This document shows positions 52,801-60,213 of a stretch of DNA of 64,000 nucleotides, one piece after another. Position numbers and translations under genes: made by a program. Location: positions 53,971 to 117,970 of the forward strand of contig SJOL01008406.1 in assembly GCA_004794785.1 (NCBI GenBank), in the 5' to 3' direction. This stretch comes from Opisthorchis felineus. Taxonomy: Eukaryota > Platyhelminthes > Trematoda > Opisthorchiida > Opisthorchiidae. A model generated the notes under the pieces. It made no database searches, was not told the origin of the DNA, and saw only the letters and a program-made list of their open reading frames with translations. Every line of letters begins with the position of its first letter. Position 1 is the stretch's first letter.

Positions 52801-55800
52801 ACGAAGCAATAATTTGCTGTGGGGGAACCTAATGACAGTGCAAAAAGATGGACAGCTTAGGTTCAAACTTGACCCATAGCAATATGAAAATTGTCACGAA
52901 AAACAACAATTTTAAAAGTGGAGCTCCATTGTTGTCTACTCAGCTGCCAACAATCTACAGATATTCACTTAATATCTGGTAGGCGAGATGTAGTGTCTGA
53001 GTAAGATTGGTAAGAACTTCAGTGTAATGTTGTTCAGCGATAACTGCATACCTTGCCTGCTGCTGGATCATAGAACCGCTGGATCAGCTGTACAACTGTA
53101 CTTTTGCCCGATCCGCTTGGTCCGACCAATGCGATCGTCTGGCCGCTCTTCAATTGCAAACTGAAGTTCTTCAAAACCTGGAGAAAAATGACGGGCGATG
53201 TACGAGAAATTACTCAAAGGTATCTTAAGAGCACTCGAGTATGAACGAAAAACTCCGAAATATGAAGAATAAACGTTAGCGGAATGAGAGATCTTGTTGA
53301 AAAACAGCAGGAGAAAAAGAGAACGGATAATACTTATTGGTCGCCACTATCCGACTACGGATTCATTGCGCTATCATGTGCAAATTTGATAGAATAGTTG
53401 TAACCTGTAAAACCCTGAGAACGACAACTCCCAAACTGATCAAATTTGAAATGTCAGAGTAGAATCAAATGTGTGGGTTCTTAAAATGTGAAATGAAATC
53501 ATACTTTTCAGCTAGGAATCACGCAAAGCATCGTTCGTAAACTAAAAATGCTAGATTTGTGATGTTTTACTCACCGATGTTCAGCTAAGCGATGGATATT
53601 CTTAAACGGGACCGTCAGTTTTATGTCTAGTACACACAACGCAACTCAGCGCAAATATTAAAAAAATTCAGTAACACAACAGACTTCAGCGTATGGCATG
53701 ACAGCGAATCATGTTTGGAGGCAATCAACGCGCTCTATCAGTTTGTGACGACAGTCACCTGGGCACAATATCTGGGCCGCAGTGACGCTTGTGGAATGAG
53801 AACTCGGAAAAAGAACAAGGATCTATCAGCCAAAAGGAGAACAAAATATCTTCCCTCATATCAGTATAACGTCTGAGCAAAAAGCGCTACTCATTACGCT
53901 GCTGAAAAGTCCTCGAAAGCCCTTGACCGGTTTCGCTCTTCTCCGGGCTCTCCAGGTAGGTGCATTTCCTAAGTTCTCACCATCCTTATGAGCAACTTGA
54001 CCCCAAATTTTACGTGATTAGCAAAATGCTCTCCAACTTGGTTTCAATGTGAGATTCAACTGAATCACCTGATTTACGATATTTTCAGGGACTGTACTTA
54101 CCTGATAAGAGCAGAGAAAGCTGGATTCGCTTGCGGGCTTTCTAAGAGTTTTCAGTAACCTTATGAGTAACATGTTCTGTCCAGAAATGTGCTGGAATAT
54201 CTCGAATATTCTCACAACTGAAACACGGGGTCACATTCATGTGAAACACATTCAGGTGAAGAACGGCGTAAGCGAAAGATTTAGCTGAGATTTATTTGAG
54301 TCCCCCGTTTAAGCTAAAGTAATTCTCACACAATATATTTATCAAATCATCTCTCCCTTTTCGAACGTCTTTTTCACACATGTACGAAGAACATCAGCAA
54401 TGTACCATATGATAGATCATCTTGGATATGAGTTCGAAAGAATTATATGGGTTTATGTTCTGTGGTTCATAATGAACATGCTGGTCATTACACGGAGGAT
54501 ATATTCAATTGTGCTGCTCGACGTATCGTTGAGTACATACACTGTGTAGTCACCATCATTTTTCCTACGACGTACTGTGTAGTTGCAATTTCGTGTAAGG
54601 GCAGTGAATGTGTGTAGTAAATGGTGTGAGCTCAGAACCATATTGATCCTTTAGGCCGCAGGGTTGGAAAGCCCGGCGGAATCAACCAGGTAGTCCAACT
54701 TTGCTGGCGTAGATTAAGTTGAGTGTACAGTAGCTGAAACTCTACTCGCTTTACTGTGGAACGTAAAATCCTAGAAGACTGTCCTGTCTCTGGGAACCAC
54801 GGTTGTTTGGAAAGCAGAGTCTACCACGAATTTGAATGCGCTCATCCACTGAGACTGAAGGAGACAACAAATCGGTGTTTAACAGCTGAGAGAATAAGAT
54901 CCGGAATAGCGCCGTTTCGTCCGAAAAAAAATGTCAAAGAACCATGGGTATCCATCACGTTTCACCCACGTTTCATCCACCTAGGCAAATGTTCCCCATC
55001 CTGTCGTAAAGGTTGGTTTTAATGAAAGTGTAATGTTCCCCGGAACCAGTGGTTGAATGGAATTTCCAATGTCTGTTTTGCCGGTATATCACAAGCTACA
55101 GCGTCGGCTTATGGCTTTCGGTTGCTGGTTTCGATAAGCTCTGCTTGCGTGATATACAGTTAAGGATTGGGCGGTTAAAGGTGACTGAACACACCGATTC
55201 GCTCACCTGCTACTCTTGATATAGCGCTTTATTCCTCAGGAGGATTGCAATAAATCAGAGACTGTCTAATTTACTTGAGAGGCATCGAAAGTGCCATCAG
55301 AATAACGCATATTCCTGGCTAGAATGAACTGACACAGTGCAAAATAATTGGCTGCGAGTCATGAACCATTTAGCCAACGTGAACAGGCCATTGTTTCCAC
55401 ACCCAAGTGTGCTAAAACCATGATGCCTTATGTTACGAAACTACTTGCAAGCAAACAGTAGGCGAGTTTTACCAATCTAAATTCATCTAGACTGGTGTTC
55501 CGCACTAACGAACAGAACAGACCGATTGATTTCGTGCCAGCACACAGCCGGATTCAAATTTATTCCAAATTCCTCTTCAGCATCGAAGCCTGGCATATTA
55601 TCGATGCAAGACCGGTACAGGTATCCTGCCTGGTTTGTCCTCCCTGCAGCAGTTCGTTTGTAGTCCTTGATGGAAAGAAATAACTTTCAACGATAACCGA
55701 CGTTAGTATATTAAGCAAATCGTTGCAAACACATGGTGTAGAAGACCGTTTTCATCATATCTGAAGTAGCGTGTTGAAAATATGCCAAGAAAACGGTGTT

Positions 55801-58800
55801 CTATGCAGATATCATCTACAAACATCGTAAACGAACTGATCAGTGATTCAAGTCATGATAAGCATATGCTTTCCGATGCAACCTTTTAGCATACAGAGTT
55901 CCATCGGAGCCAAAATGGCACATGGATGAGCTGTAGAATAAGGAGATGGCACTCGGCATAAATAGTTTATCCAGCTAGAAGCAATATACTTAGTCAGTGC
56001 ATCAAAAAGGTACTGTTCTCCAGCTGCGGGAACTGGTAGGGGAGGGTGGAGTTGAGGAAGGCCCTAGCACCAGCAAACGTGTTTGATGTTTGGCCGGAAC
56101 AGAAGTTCATATAACACTAGAGAGGAACAACGGAGGGAGTTTTGGGCACTTGATGTGGTGCTCAGGAGACAGTTATGTAGAACGTCAACCGTGTTTGCTG
56201 ATCTTGCATTCCGCAGCCCCATCGCTTGATAGGCCATCGCATCTGAAATTGCGCTCCAGGGAACATACAGTTTGTCAATACTCTCTCTCAACTAGTACGG
56301 TGGAACTACATGGAGATCGGTTTAAGCTAGGAATCACGGTGATTTGGAAAAAATCGACAATTGGAGATCAAGCAGGTGAAACAGTATTGTATGGAATGTA
56401 TACGTTCACGAACAGGAGGGACAGGTAACCTACTCAAGGAGGGGATTTCTCTTCACCAAAACTAAACTAGTGGTGGTTTTCTGAAGAACGTTCCAGAAAA
56501 CATGCAAAAAACCGCATGCGGTAACGCCTCCATATTTAGTAAGGGCTATTCTGAGACAGTCACTCCAAAACAGAGTGTATCTTTTGGGTTGAATGTTTTC
56601 GTTATCGATGAGTTCAACCAGAATAATCTCCAAAAGGCGAACACAAGTGGAAGTAGAATATGCCCTGGGCTTAATTCTAATAAGTGTAAGCGTGCATCAA
56701 TAAAAAGACAACCTCCGGGGCAAATGAAAAAGGTATATCACATGAAAATTCCCTAGTGGACGCAGTAAAAGTAACCATCTCAAGTCAAAACGGAACGAAC
56801 AGTTTTTATTCCACCAAAAATTAGGCAAAACTTACGGTTACTTCTGGTCTTGTTGGATAGACAAAATCTACATTTTGAAAACTGATATTTCCGGTGAAGT
56901 TTGGCAGTCGTAATCCTCCTCGGTCTTTATCGATTTCCGGGATCTGTTTGTCGAAATACCGAACATTAGTGAAAACCAATTTATCACTAAACACCACACA
57001 GTGATGAATAATGAGGCGGTGAAATTACTCACAGTTCCGACACATTTCGGATAAATCATATTGTTAACACATTGCCCAACTCGACCGTGCTGTGTATATC
57101 ACAACACAGTTTACAGTTGTGTAGTGCTCTTGCTGCGTCCAGTAGCCCAAAGAGTAACCGCAGTAAAGTATATTGTGGTTCCGTCCATTTAACTTGCAAG
57201 TAGGCTGTAACTCTCATAAGGAGTTAGGAGTTTAGGGTTGCCTGCTGGCAAATACGGGAAAGCTATTACAGTTAGTGCTTTCCAGCTAGATGTCTGATGT
57301 TTGAAAGTTGACATTACGGCTGCATATTTGATTATTTTCTTAGCCTAGGGCCTAAAAAGCAATACGCGCACGAACTGGATGCCAATTATTAGAGGCCTGT
57401 GGTTTGCATTCGAATTGTAGAAATATTCTGCCAAACTAAAGCATTTCGGGTTGGAGCAGTCAGATGGAAACAGTCAAAAACTTAACTTGGTCACTACTTG
57501 TTCGGCTGCAACGTTTTTTTCTTCTTCGTGCGATAAGAGCCAGATCTTTCAATGGTGAGTTCACTTCAGTGTATAGCAAACGCAGGAGGAGAAAGGGCTG
57601 GAACTTCCTGAACTGCACCTACCTGATACTCTCTTAAGAGTCAAAGCTGCTAATGAATGGCGACGTAAAAGAATCACCCACTTCGTGCTGTTCGCAAAAA
57701 ACTGACGGTTGTCATTGTCACTAATGTTGTTTTATTTAGTTTGGAACAGTCAGGAACAGTTCACCTAAAACAGTAGTTGTCCCCCTGGAACCTGGTCAAA
57801 AAATCCTCTTTAGAGAGGAGATTTCTGTTGGAAGGAGTCCTAGGATTCCTGTGGGAAGGAACGATGACTGAAGAAAAAAATGTTTTCCTCCGGGTAGTTT
57901 ACGATATTAGTCTATATTTTATATTGGTCTTCCCACTTGATCGGCTCAATGGACGTGGAATGCTGCTGAGGCCCAGTTAAGCAATTTGTCCACGGAATCT
58001 CGTTAAACTAAGCTGGTACTTCGTGATTTGTATCACTGTCGAAAAGTCTGTCTGGTGTTACATCTCCTTCAATGCTTCACCTTTCACTTAGCTGACTGTT
58101 GCTGATCATGAGTGGCACTTATTTTAAAGAGGAAAAATGGTTCAAATAGAAATCCACAGCGCTGTTTCCATATTTTGAATTTTTTCCACTCACGATGATA
58201 ATTCTGAGGAGAAGACGAACAAGTGAGCTGTTGCACGACACAACTTAACTCCGCTTTCAAAGTGTGTCTACTAGCTGTACGACAGTGATTCAGGAAGTGT
58301 ATTGGAGCAGTGAAATATCCATTGTCAATGGGATTTTGTCGGTGTTCACCTCATACTGCTTCGTAGAATGTCAAGCAGACTTGTGAGCAGGAAACTTAAA
58401 CTAGAAGCATTTTATAGAATACCAGTAGAATTCCAAACCGTTACTGATTCCGGCAGGCGTATAGAGCCGCTCTTGATATCGTATCGATTTACCTAAAAGT
58501 AGTCTGTAACGGCTTACAGAATTTTGAGCACCGTGAACTGCCAAGAATATGGTGGACCACGAAAGTAGACTGCAGCTGAATACGTCTGAAACCCTCTTTG
58601 TATTTTCTTCGTTCCTCCTTTCTATGAACTTAAGTACCTGAATCCGACTATATTTTTTCCAGCACAGTCACTGTAAAATAAACACAAGAAATGTTTATTA
58701 AGTGGATTGTGGTAAGCTGCGGACTGATACATATGATATTCTTTAATTTATTATGATTTCAATTGTCTGACGAAAGTACTGCCCGGAAGGCTCCATCAAA

Positions 58801-60213
58801 CATCCTATTGAAGGGGACTTGACAAAGAACGAAGCAACAACGCGTGGAGTAGGAAAGTCGGATCCTGGTGGACCTGAAGTTGCACTATAGAATTCAAAAG
58901 TCCTTTTTCCCAGACTCTGAGATGTAACAGAAAAATTCTGGAAGCATATGGTGACTTGAGACAAGTGCGATATCGACTGAAGTCTCAGCTCCCTTTCAGC
59001 TTTAAGGATGCACCGGTAACGATGATGAAGATTTCGATAATGGCGATCAGCAGGACGCTTATTATGGCAACGATGACTGTACATCGGCAATATAATGTCA
59101 AGCAGAGACAACAGCTATGCTGTTCACAACGGTAACCGCAGCGAACACCAACAGCAGTTTTTGTATCCCTTAACCGTTATCACATTGTCCGCCACTTGGG
59201 ACATGCTTCCTTCTTTTTAAAGCACACAACACTACTCAGCAAATATTCTGAGGTAGCTACCCTCCATTATAACTGCTGTTTTAAAGGTATTTTAAAAAGG
59301 ACGTTTATTGCCATCCACTTGCCCATATTGATCTATGGTGATCGGAAGAACATGCACTTAAGGATTTTTGAGTTTTTCGCATACTTTACAAGGATGCATA
59401 ACTTATGCTTTAAAGCTAGATCTCGTGTTTCCGGAGCTTCAGATTGGTATGTATATAGTTTACTGCTTTTTTAGAATCTAACTAAGCCGCCCATTGCGTC
59501 ATCCAGTCCCATTTATACTCAGCCGCTAATTCGGGTTTTGTCAGCTTTCTATTCAGGAGGTGTATTAGTCAAGCCGTCTTGCAAAACTACACCCCACATC
59601 AATGAGTTCACTTTTAGAACCTTACCAGCAGGAAAAGATTTTGGACTGTTATAAGTTCAATATTGTTTAGACGAGAGTGCTTTTAAAATGACCTCGAATA
59701 AACACTCATTGTGAATTTTTTGTTCATAAGTCTTTCTTGGTGCGTTCTTCGAAAAGAGGGTGAAAACGATGATTCATAGTCTGTTCTATCTATCCGAATC
59801 ATTATTTCGGTGGGTTCAAGCCATTCACTAGCTGCATACGTCTCATTCAGAGCTTTGAAGTAATTCAACTTTTACGGTGTTCAGCAGTTCGTCTGATAAA
59901 CAGGGATAATATCTCAGAATTTTGTTCAAGGACCTACCCAAATGTACAGTTTGGCATACCGCAATATGCTCAGTACTCAGTAAAACACTACGGGTTGAAC
60001 TCAGAGACTGAGAATCCTCCGCCAGCTGCGCATCGTAGGATTGCTTCACGTATACCTACATACATTTACAAAAAGTCACAGAGAAACCTCCGAACTCACC
60101 CTTTCGATTGTTCCATACACATCCTGAGCGGCAGCTAAAGCATGTAAAATATTTGGGAAGGTCATGAATGCCGAACCCATAAATATACTGCCCAGTATGA
60201 TGCAGGTGAACAC
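23727..60213 (-). CDS. ABCB1: ABCB-type multidrug transporter (P-glycoprotein), 15 exons, N-terminus missing
   Basis: This is a full ABC transporter of the P-glycoprotein/MDR class, an ATP-driven exporter of hydrophobic compounds or lipids at the plasma membrane. Fifteen exons join to about 913 residues: last TMD1 helix, NBD1, linker, TMD2, NBD2 and stop. NBD1 has Walker [11 protein letters not shown]-loop VQQEP, signature LSGGQKQ, Walker B LLLLDEA and H-loop [11 protein letters not shown]2 has [28 protein letters not shown] and VAHRLTTV. Every catalytic motif is intact in both. Animal homologues have about 1250-1300 residues, so roughly 330 N-terminal residues are missing, presumably above 64000. 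The linker is short: about 32 residues, against about 60 in the human protein. Several introns carry hammerhead repeats in the same sense as the transcript. Orthology within ABCB is inferred. Confidence 0.93.
24180..24315. repeat. Hammerhead-repeat family member, rearranged
   Basis: The arm (CAAATACACTGATTTGC) and AATACAGCTGAATCTCTCGC are followed directly by the reverse complement of the outer end (TTTTCAGCAGCCTTATGAGT). The middle with the ribozyme is lost. It looks like an inversion or a template-switch product. Confidence 0.7.
24478..24557 (+). mobile_element. SINE 3' fragment
   Basis: Only the last part of the SINE body is present (GTGGCAGTATCCCAGCCCTC, then AGCTAGGCACCGAAAGAGTG and TTACAGCTGAACGA). 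It is 5'-truncated, as expected of reverse-transcribed insertions. It lies antisense in the last ABCB intron. Confidence 0.75.
25526..25817 (-). repeat. Hammerhead element with 62-nt inverted arms
   Basis: On the + strand it reads outer end (GTAATGCACTACTCATAAGG), ribozyme complement, GGTTATGTTCTACTATAACC, then a hairpin with arms 25672-25733 and 25750-25811 and a 16-nt loop. Roughly four fifths of arm positions pair. It ends GAGTGTATTTCGCTAAT, an end also seen at 50722-50747. The ribozyme reads on the - strand, as does ABCB. Confidence 0.8.
25565..25611 (-). ncRNA. Hammerhead ribozyme motif, decayed core
   Basis: The - strand reads GCGCCTGC, then CTAATGTG (consensus CTGATGAG), stem II CCCC with loop AAGAA, then GAACC (consensus GAAAC), CGGTC and GTGGGCTG. 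Stem I (GCCTGC with GTGGGC) still pairs with one mismatch. Core changes at several positions predict loss of activity. Confidence 0.55.
26650..27580 (+). mobile_element. RTE-type LINE, decayed reverse transcriptase to C-terminus
   Basis: Across several frames, + strand reading gives [20 protein letters not shown] near 26725 and [19 protein letters not shown] near 26950. [20 protein letters not shown] then LGSCM lies near 27205. ILLYGSxTWPGRA then [13 protein letters not shown] lies near 27420. This order is that of RTE-class reverse transcriptases. Many stops and shifts show an old copy. It lies in the antisense direction in the 6-kb last ABCB intron. Confidence 0.7.
30032..30370 (-). CDS. 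ABCB1: ABCB exon: NBD2 Walker A and Q-loop
   Basis: The exon follows ACACAATCTCAG and ends CCTGAA before GTAAGT. It has 113 codons, phase 0: [17 protein letters not shown]-loop [20 protein letters not shown], then [20 protein letters not shown] and [19 protein letters not shown]. An insertion of a few residues (DDHGPNSG) lengthens the turn after the P-loop helix. A 701-base intron precedes it. Confidence 0.96.
31072..31303 (-). CDS. ABCB1: ABCB exon: TMD2 helix 12 to NBD2 start
   Basis: The exon follows ACTCCTTTAG and ends CTAACA before GTAAGT. It carries 1 base plus 77 codons. It reads [20 protein letters not shown], then [16 protein letters not shown] and [16 protein letters not shown]. 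The tyrosine of RYPTRPEV is the NBD2 A-loop aromatic. Confidence 0.93.
31925..32175 (+). repeat. Hammerhead element, opposite orientation
   Basis: It starts CAAGCACACTCACTTGCGTA (arm) and passes TTTCTTGCAATTTGGGTTGA and TTAAGGTTGACGGAAACTCG. It contains the ribozyme and ends TTTTCAGCAACCTTGTGGAC. This is the reverse complement of the layout at 25526-25817. It lies antisense in the ABCB intron 31304-33727. Confidence 0.8.
32097..32143 (+). ncRNA. Hammerhead ribozyme, type I, nearly intact
   Basis: Stem I GCCTAC (32099-32104) pairs with GAGGGC (32136-32141), with one mismatch. The core CTGATGAG (32105-32112) is perfect. Stem II is GTCC/GGAC (32112-32115 with 32122-32125), four Watson-Crick pairs closing loop GGAGAA. 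The second core strand is GAGA (32126-32129) where GAAA is required. Stem III is minimal, and the predicted cleavage follows TC at 32134-32135. One core base (A to G) separates it from consensus. Confidence 0.8.
33728..33868 (-). CDS. ABCB1: ABCB exon: TMD2 helix 11
   Basis: The exon follows ATCGTTCACAG and ends TTCAG before GTACAG. It begins with the last base of a split codon and ends in phase 2. It reads [20 protein letters not shown], then a helix through [19 protein letters not shown], matching the RFGAYLV region of human ABCB1. Confidence 0.9.
34503..34657 (-). CDS. ABCB1: ABCB exon: TMD2 cytoplasmic loop
   Basis: The exon lies between an ACACAAG acceptor and TTTCAG before GTGAGT. It has 51 codons plus 2 bases. 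It reads [20 protein letters not shown], the A-x-E-A-I-x-x-x-R-T-V motif of intracellular loop 4. It ends in phase 2; the arginine codon is completed by the next exon. Confidence 0.9.
34821..34861. repeat. (TA)n microsatellite
   Basis: About twenty perfect TA dinucleotides lie in the ABCB intron 34658-36342. A shorter TA run lies at 10684-10698. Confidence 0.97.
36343..36570 (-). CDS. ABCB1: ABCB exon: TMD2 helices 9-10
   Basis: The exon follows CCTTTATTACAG and ends CTCCAA before GTAGGT. It has 76 codons, phase 0. It starts [20 protein letters not shown], with the conserved WFD that contacts an NBD. It continues with two hydrophobic helices around [20 protein letters not shown]. The intron to the next upstream exon is 610 bases. 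Confidence 0.92.
37181..37258 (-). CDS. ABCB1: ABCB exon: TMD2 cytoplasmic elbow
   Basis: The exon follows CAACCCACAG and ends CAACAG before GTAAGT. It has 26 codons, phase 0. It reads [20 protein letters not shown], then ESILQQ, matching the G-x-x-x-x-x-x-G-E-x-L-x-x-R-L-R stretch of ABCB proteins. It is too short to be seen as an open frame. Confidence 0.9.
37660..37925 (-). repeat. Hammerhead element with hairpin arms
   Basis: The layout is that of 25526-25817: GACGTAATACACTACTCATG, ribozyme complement, TTATGTTCTACTTGAACCC, left arm from TACACTCATTTCTAAACC and right arm to AAAATGAGTGTATTTCGCC. The arms are more diverged. It lies in the 4.2-kb ABCB intron 37259-41426. Confidence 0.8.
37698..37745 (-). 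ncRNA. Hammerhead ribozyme motif, G5 mutated
   Basis: The - strand has GTGCCTAC, then CTAATGAG (G5 changed to A), stem II GCTCC/GGGC with loop AAGAA, an intact GAAAC, the palindromic stem III ACCGGT, and the cleavage triplet GTC. Stem I is partly lost. The G5 change should abolish cleavage. Confidence 0.65.
38353..38398 (-). ncRNA. Possible second-class hammerhead motif
   Basis: The - strand reads CTGATGA, then a strong stem II TGTCACC/GGTGAT closing loop TACATC, then GAAGC (GAAAC expected) and GTTT. The stem and first core strand fit a hammerhead with minimal stem III; one core base is altered. An alternative is coding: one frame reads [20 protein letters not shown]. Flanks do not match the other repeat family. 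Confidence 0.4.
41427..41534 (-). CDS. ABCB1: ABCB exon: TMD2 helix 8
   Basis: The exon follows TCGTCATCTCCAG and ends GGACAG before GTTTGT. It has 36 codons, phase 0. [20 protein letters not shown] leads into a hydrophobic segment ending LLIGLGQ, matching the second TMD2 helix. Confidence 0.85.
42138..42186 (-). ncRNA. Hammerhead ribozyme, all core residues intact
   Basis: The - strand has CTGATGAG (complement of 42171-42178), GAAAC (42153-42157), the palindromic ACCGGT and the triplet GTC (42148-42150). Stem II is weak: GGCA opposite GGAC pairs only at two positions. Stem I (GCCTGT with GTCGGT) has a mismatch. The core is complete but the stems have decayed. Confidence 0.7.
42446..42494 (-). 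ncRNA. Hammerhead ribozyme motif, second unit
   Basis: The - strand reads CGCCTAT, CTGATAAG (one core change), stem II GCCCC with loop AAAAA, GAAAAGC and CAGTC, then GTGGGCTGG. Stem I pairs well (CGCCTAT with GTGGGCG-like). It is decayed in the GAAAC to GTC segment. Confidence 0.55.
42853..42990 (-). CDS. ABCB1: ABCB exon: start of TMD2, helix 7
   Basis: The exon follows CCATCTTTCAG and ends TACGAC before GTAAGT. It has 46 codons. It reads [20 protein letters not shown] and then a hydrophobic helix ending ILYSEVYD, as in the first helix of TMD2. The reading frame stays open upstream, so a slightly longer 5' end is possible. Confidence 0.88.
42991..46750 (-). other. ABCB1: ABCB intron between linker and TMD2
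   Basis: This is 3.8 kb without an element I recognise. If the linker is longer than predicted, an extra exon would lie here. Confidence 0.6.
46751..46846 (-). CDS. ABCB1: ABCB exon: probable linker between the two halves
   Basis: The exon lies between a TTGTACACAG acceptor and CAG before GTGAAA. It has 32 codons, phase 0 at both ends. The residues are hydrophilic and glycine-rich ([20 protein letters not shown], then [12 protein letters not shown]). There is no direct similarity to prove it; position, phase and composition fit the disordered linker after NBD1. Further linker exons between here and 42990 cannot be excluded. Confidence 0.55.
48017..48349 (-). CDS. ABCB1: ABCB exon: NBD1 signature, Walker B, H-loop
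   Basis: The exon follows TTTCATAG and ends AGTCAG before GTAATA. It has 111 codons, phase 0. It starts [20 protein letters not shown] and contains [13 protein letters not shown], then [20 protein letters not shown], ending AAMVQSQ. All ATPase motifs are intact. Confidence 0.96.
48350..52505 (-). other. ABCB1: ABCB intron within NBD1
   Basis: This 4.2-kb intron contains only the solo hammerhead-element end at 50722-50747. Open frames on either strand have no recognisable similarity. Confidence 0.75.
50722..50747. repeat. Solo end of the hammerhead element
   Basis: TTTGCAAATGAGTGTATTTC followed by GCTAAT is identical to the outer end of the hairpin arm at 25796-25817. No other element sequence was seen nearby. 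Confidence 0.55.
52506..52709 (-). CDS. ABCB1: ABCB exon: NBD1 Q-loop and helical subdomain
   Basis: The exon follows CATCTTTCCAG and ends CCAGAG before GTAAGT. It has 68 codons, phase 0. It contains [20 protein letters not shown] with the Q-loop glutamine, then [19 protein letters not shown]. The intron on its 5' side is only 342 bases. Confidence 0.95.
53052..53177 (-). CDS. ABCB1: ABCB exon: NBD1 Walker A
   Basis: The exon follows TTTTTCTCCAG and ends GGCAAG before GTATGC. It has 42 codons, phase 0: [19 protein letters not shown], then the P-loop GPSGSGKST and [15 protein letters not shown]. The P-loop is complete. Confidence 0.95.
53914..53963 (-). ncRNA. Hammerhead ribozyme motif, - strand
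   Basis: The - strand reads GCACCTAC, CTGGAGAG (two core changes), stem II GCCC with loop GGAGAA, intact GAAAC, ACCGGT, GTC and AAGGGC. Stem I CCTAC pairs with the AAGGG side at the outer positions. Core changes should inactivate it. Confidence 0.55.
54097..54140 (+). ncRNA. Hammerhead ribozyme motif, + strand, heavily decayed
   Basis: The + strand reads CTTAC, CTGATAAG, AGCAGAGAAAGCT, GGATTC, then GCTTGCGGGCTTTC. It aligns with the family in order, but GAAAC and GTC are both altered. It is recognisable only by comparison with the other copies. Confidence 0.45.
56836..56943 (-). CDS. ABCB1: ABCB exon: start of NBD1
   Basis: The exon lies between an ACAAACAG acceptor and ACC before GTAAGT. 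It has 36 codons, phase 0. It contains [20 protein letters not shown], with the A-loop tyrosine (VYPTRPEV) that stacks on adenine. Confidence 0.9.
56944..60099 (-). other. ABCB1: ABCB intron between TMD1 and NBD1
   Basis: This is 3.2 kb. It holds a 122-codon open frame on the - strand at 58743-59111 that I cannot identify. No repeat of the families described was seen. Confidence 0.7.
60100..60213 (-). CDS. ABCB1: ABCB exon: TMD1 helix 6 region
   Basis: The exon follows a CTTTCAG acceptor and ends GAAAGG before GTGAGT. It has 38 codons, phase 0. It reads [20 protein letters not shown] and then [17 protein letters not shown], matching the end of TMD1 that leads into NBD1 (the VFFSVLIGAFSVGQ region of human ABCB1). 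It is the most 5' exon I could place. Confidence 0.88.

Larger units (their letters stand above)
53880..54180. repeat. Hammerhead element with two ribozymes head to head
   Basis: The left part reads CGCTACTCATTACGCTGCTG and a - strand ribozyme. The right part reads AGAGTTTTCAGTAACCTTAT, the inverted outer end, preceded by a + strand ribozyme. The outer 100 bases of each side are inverted copies. It lies in the 3.7-kb ABCB intron 53178-56835. Confidence 0.7.
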
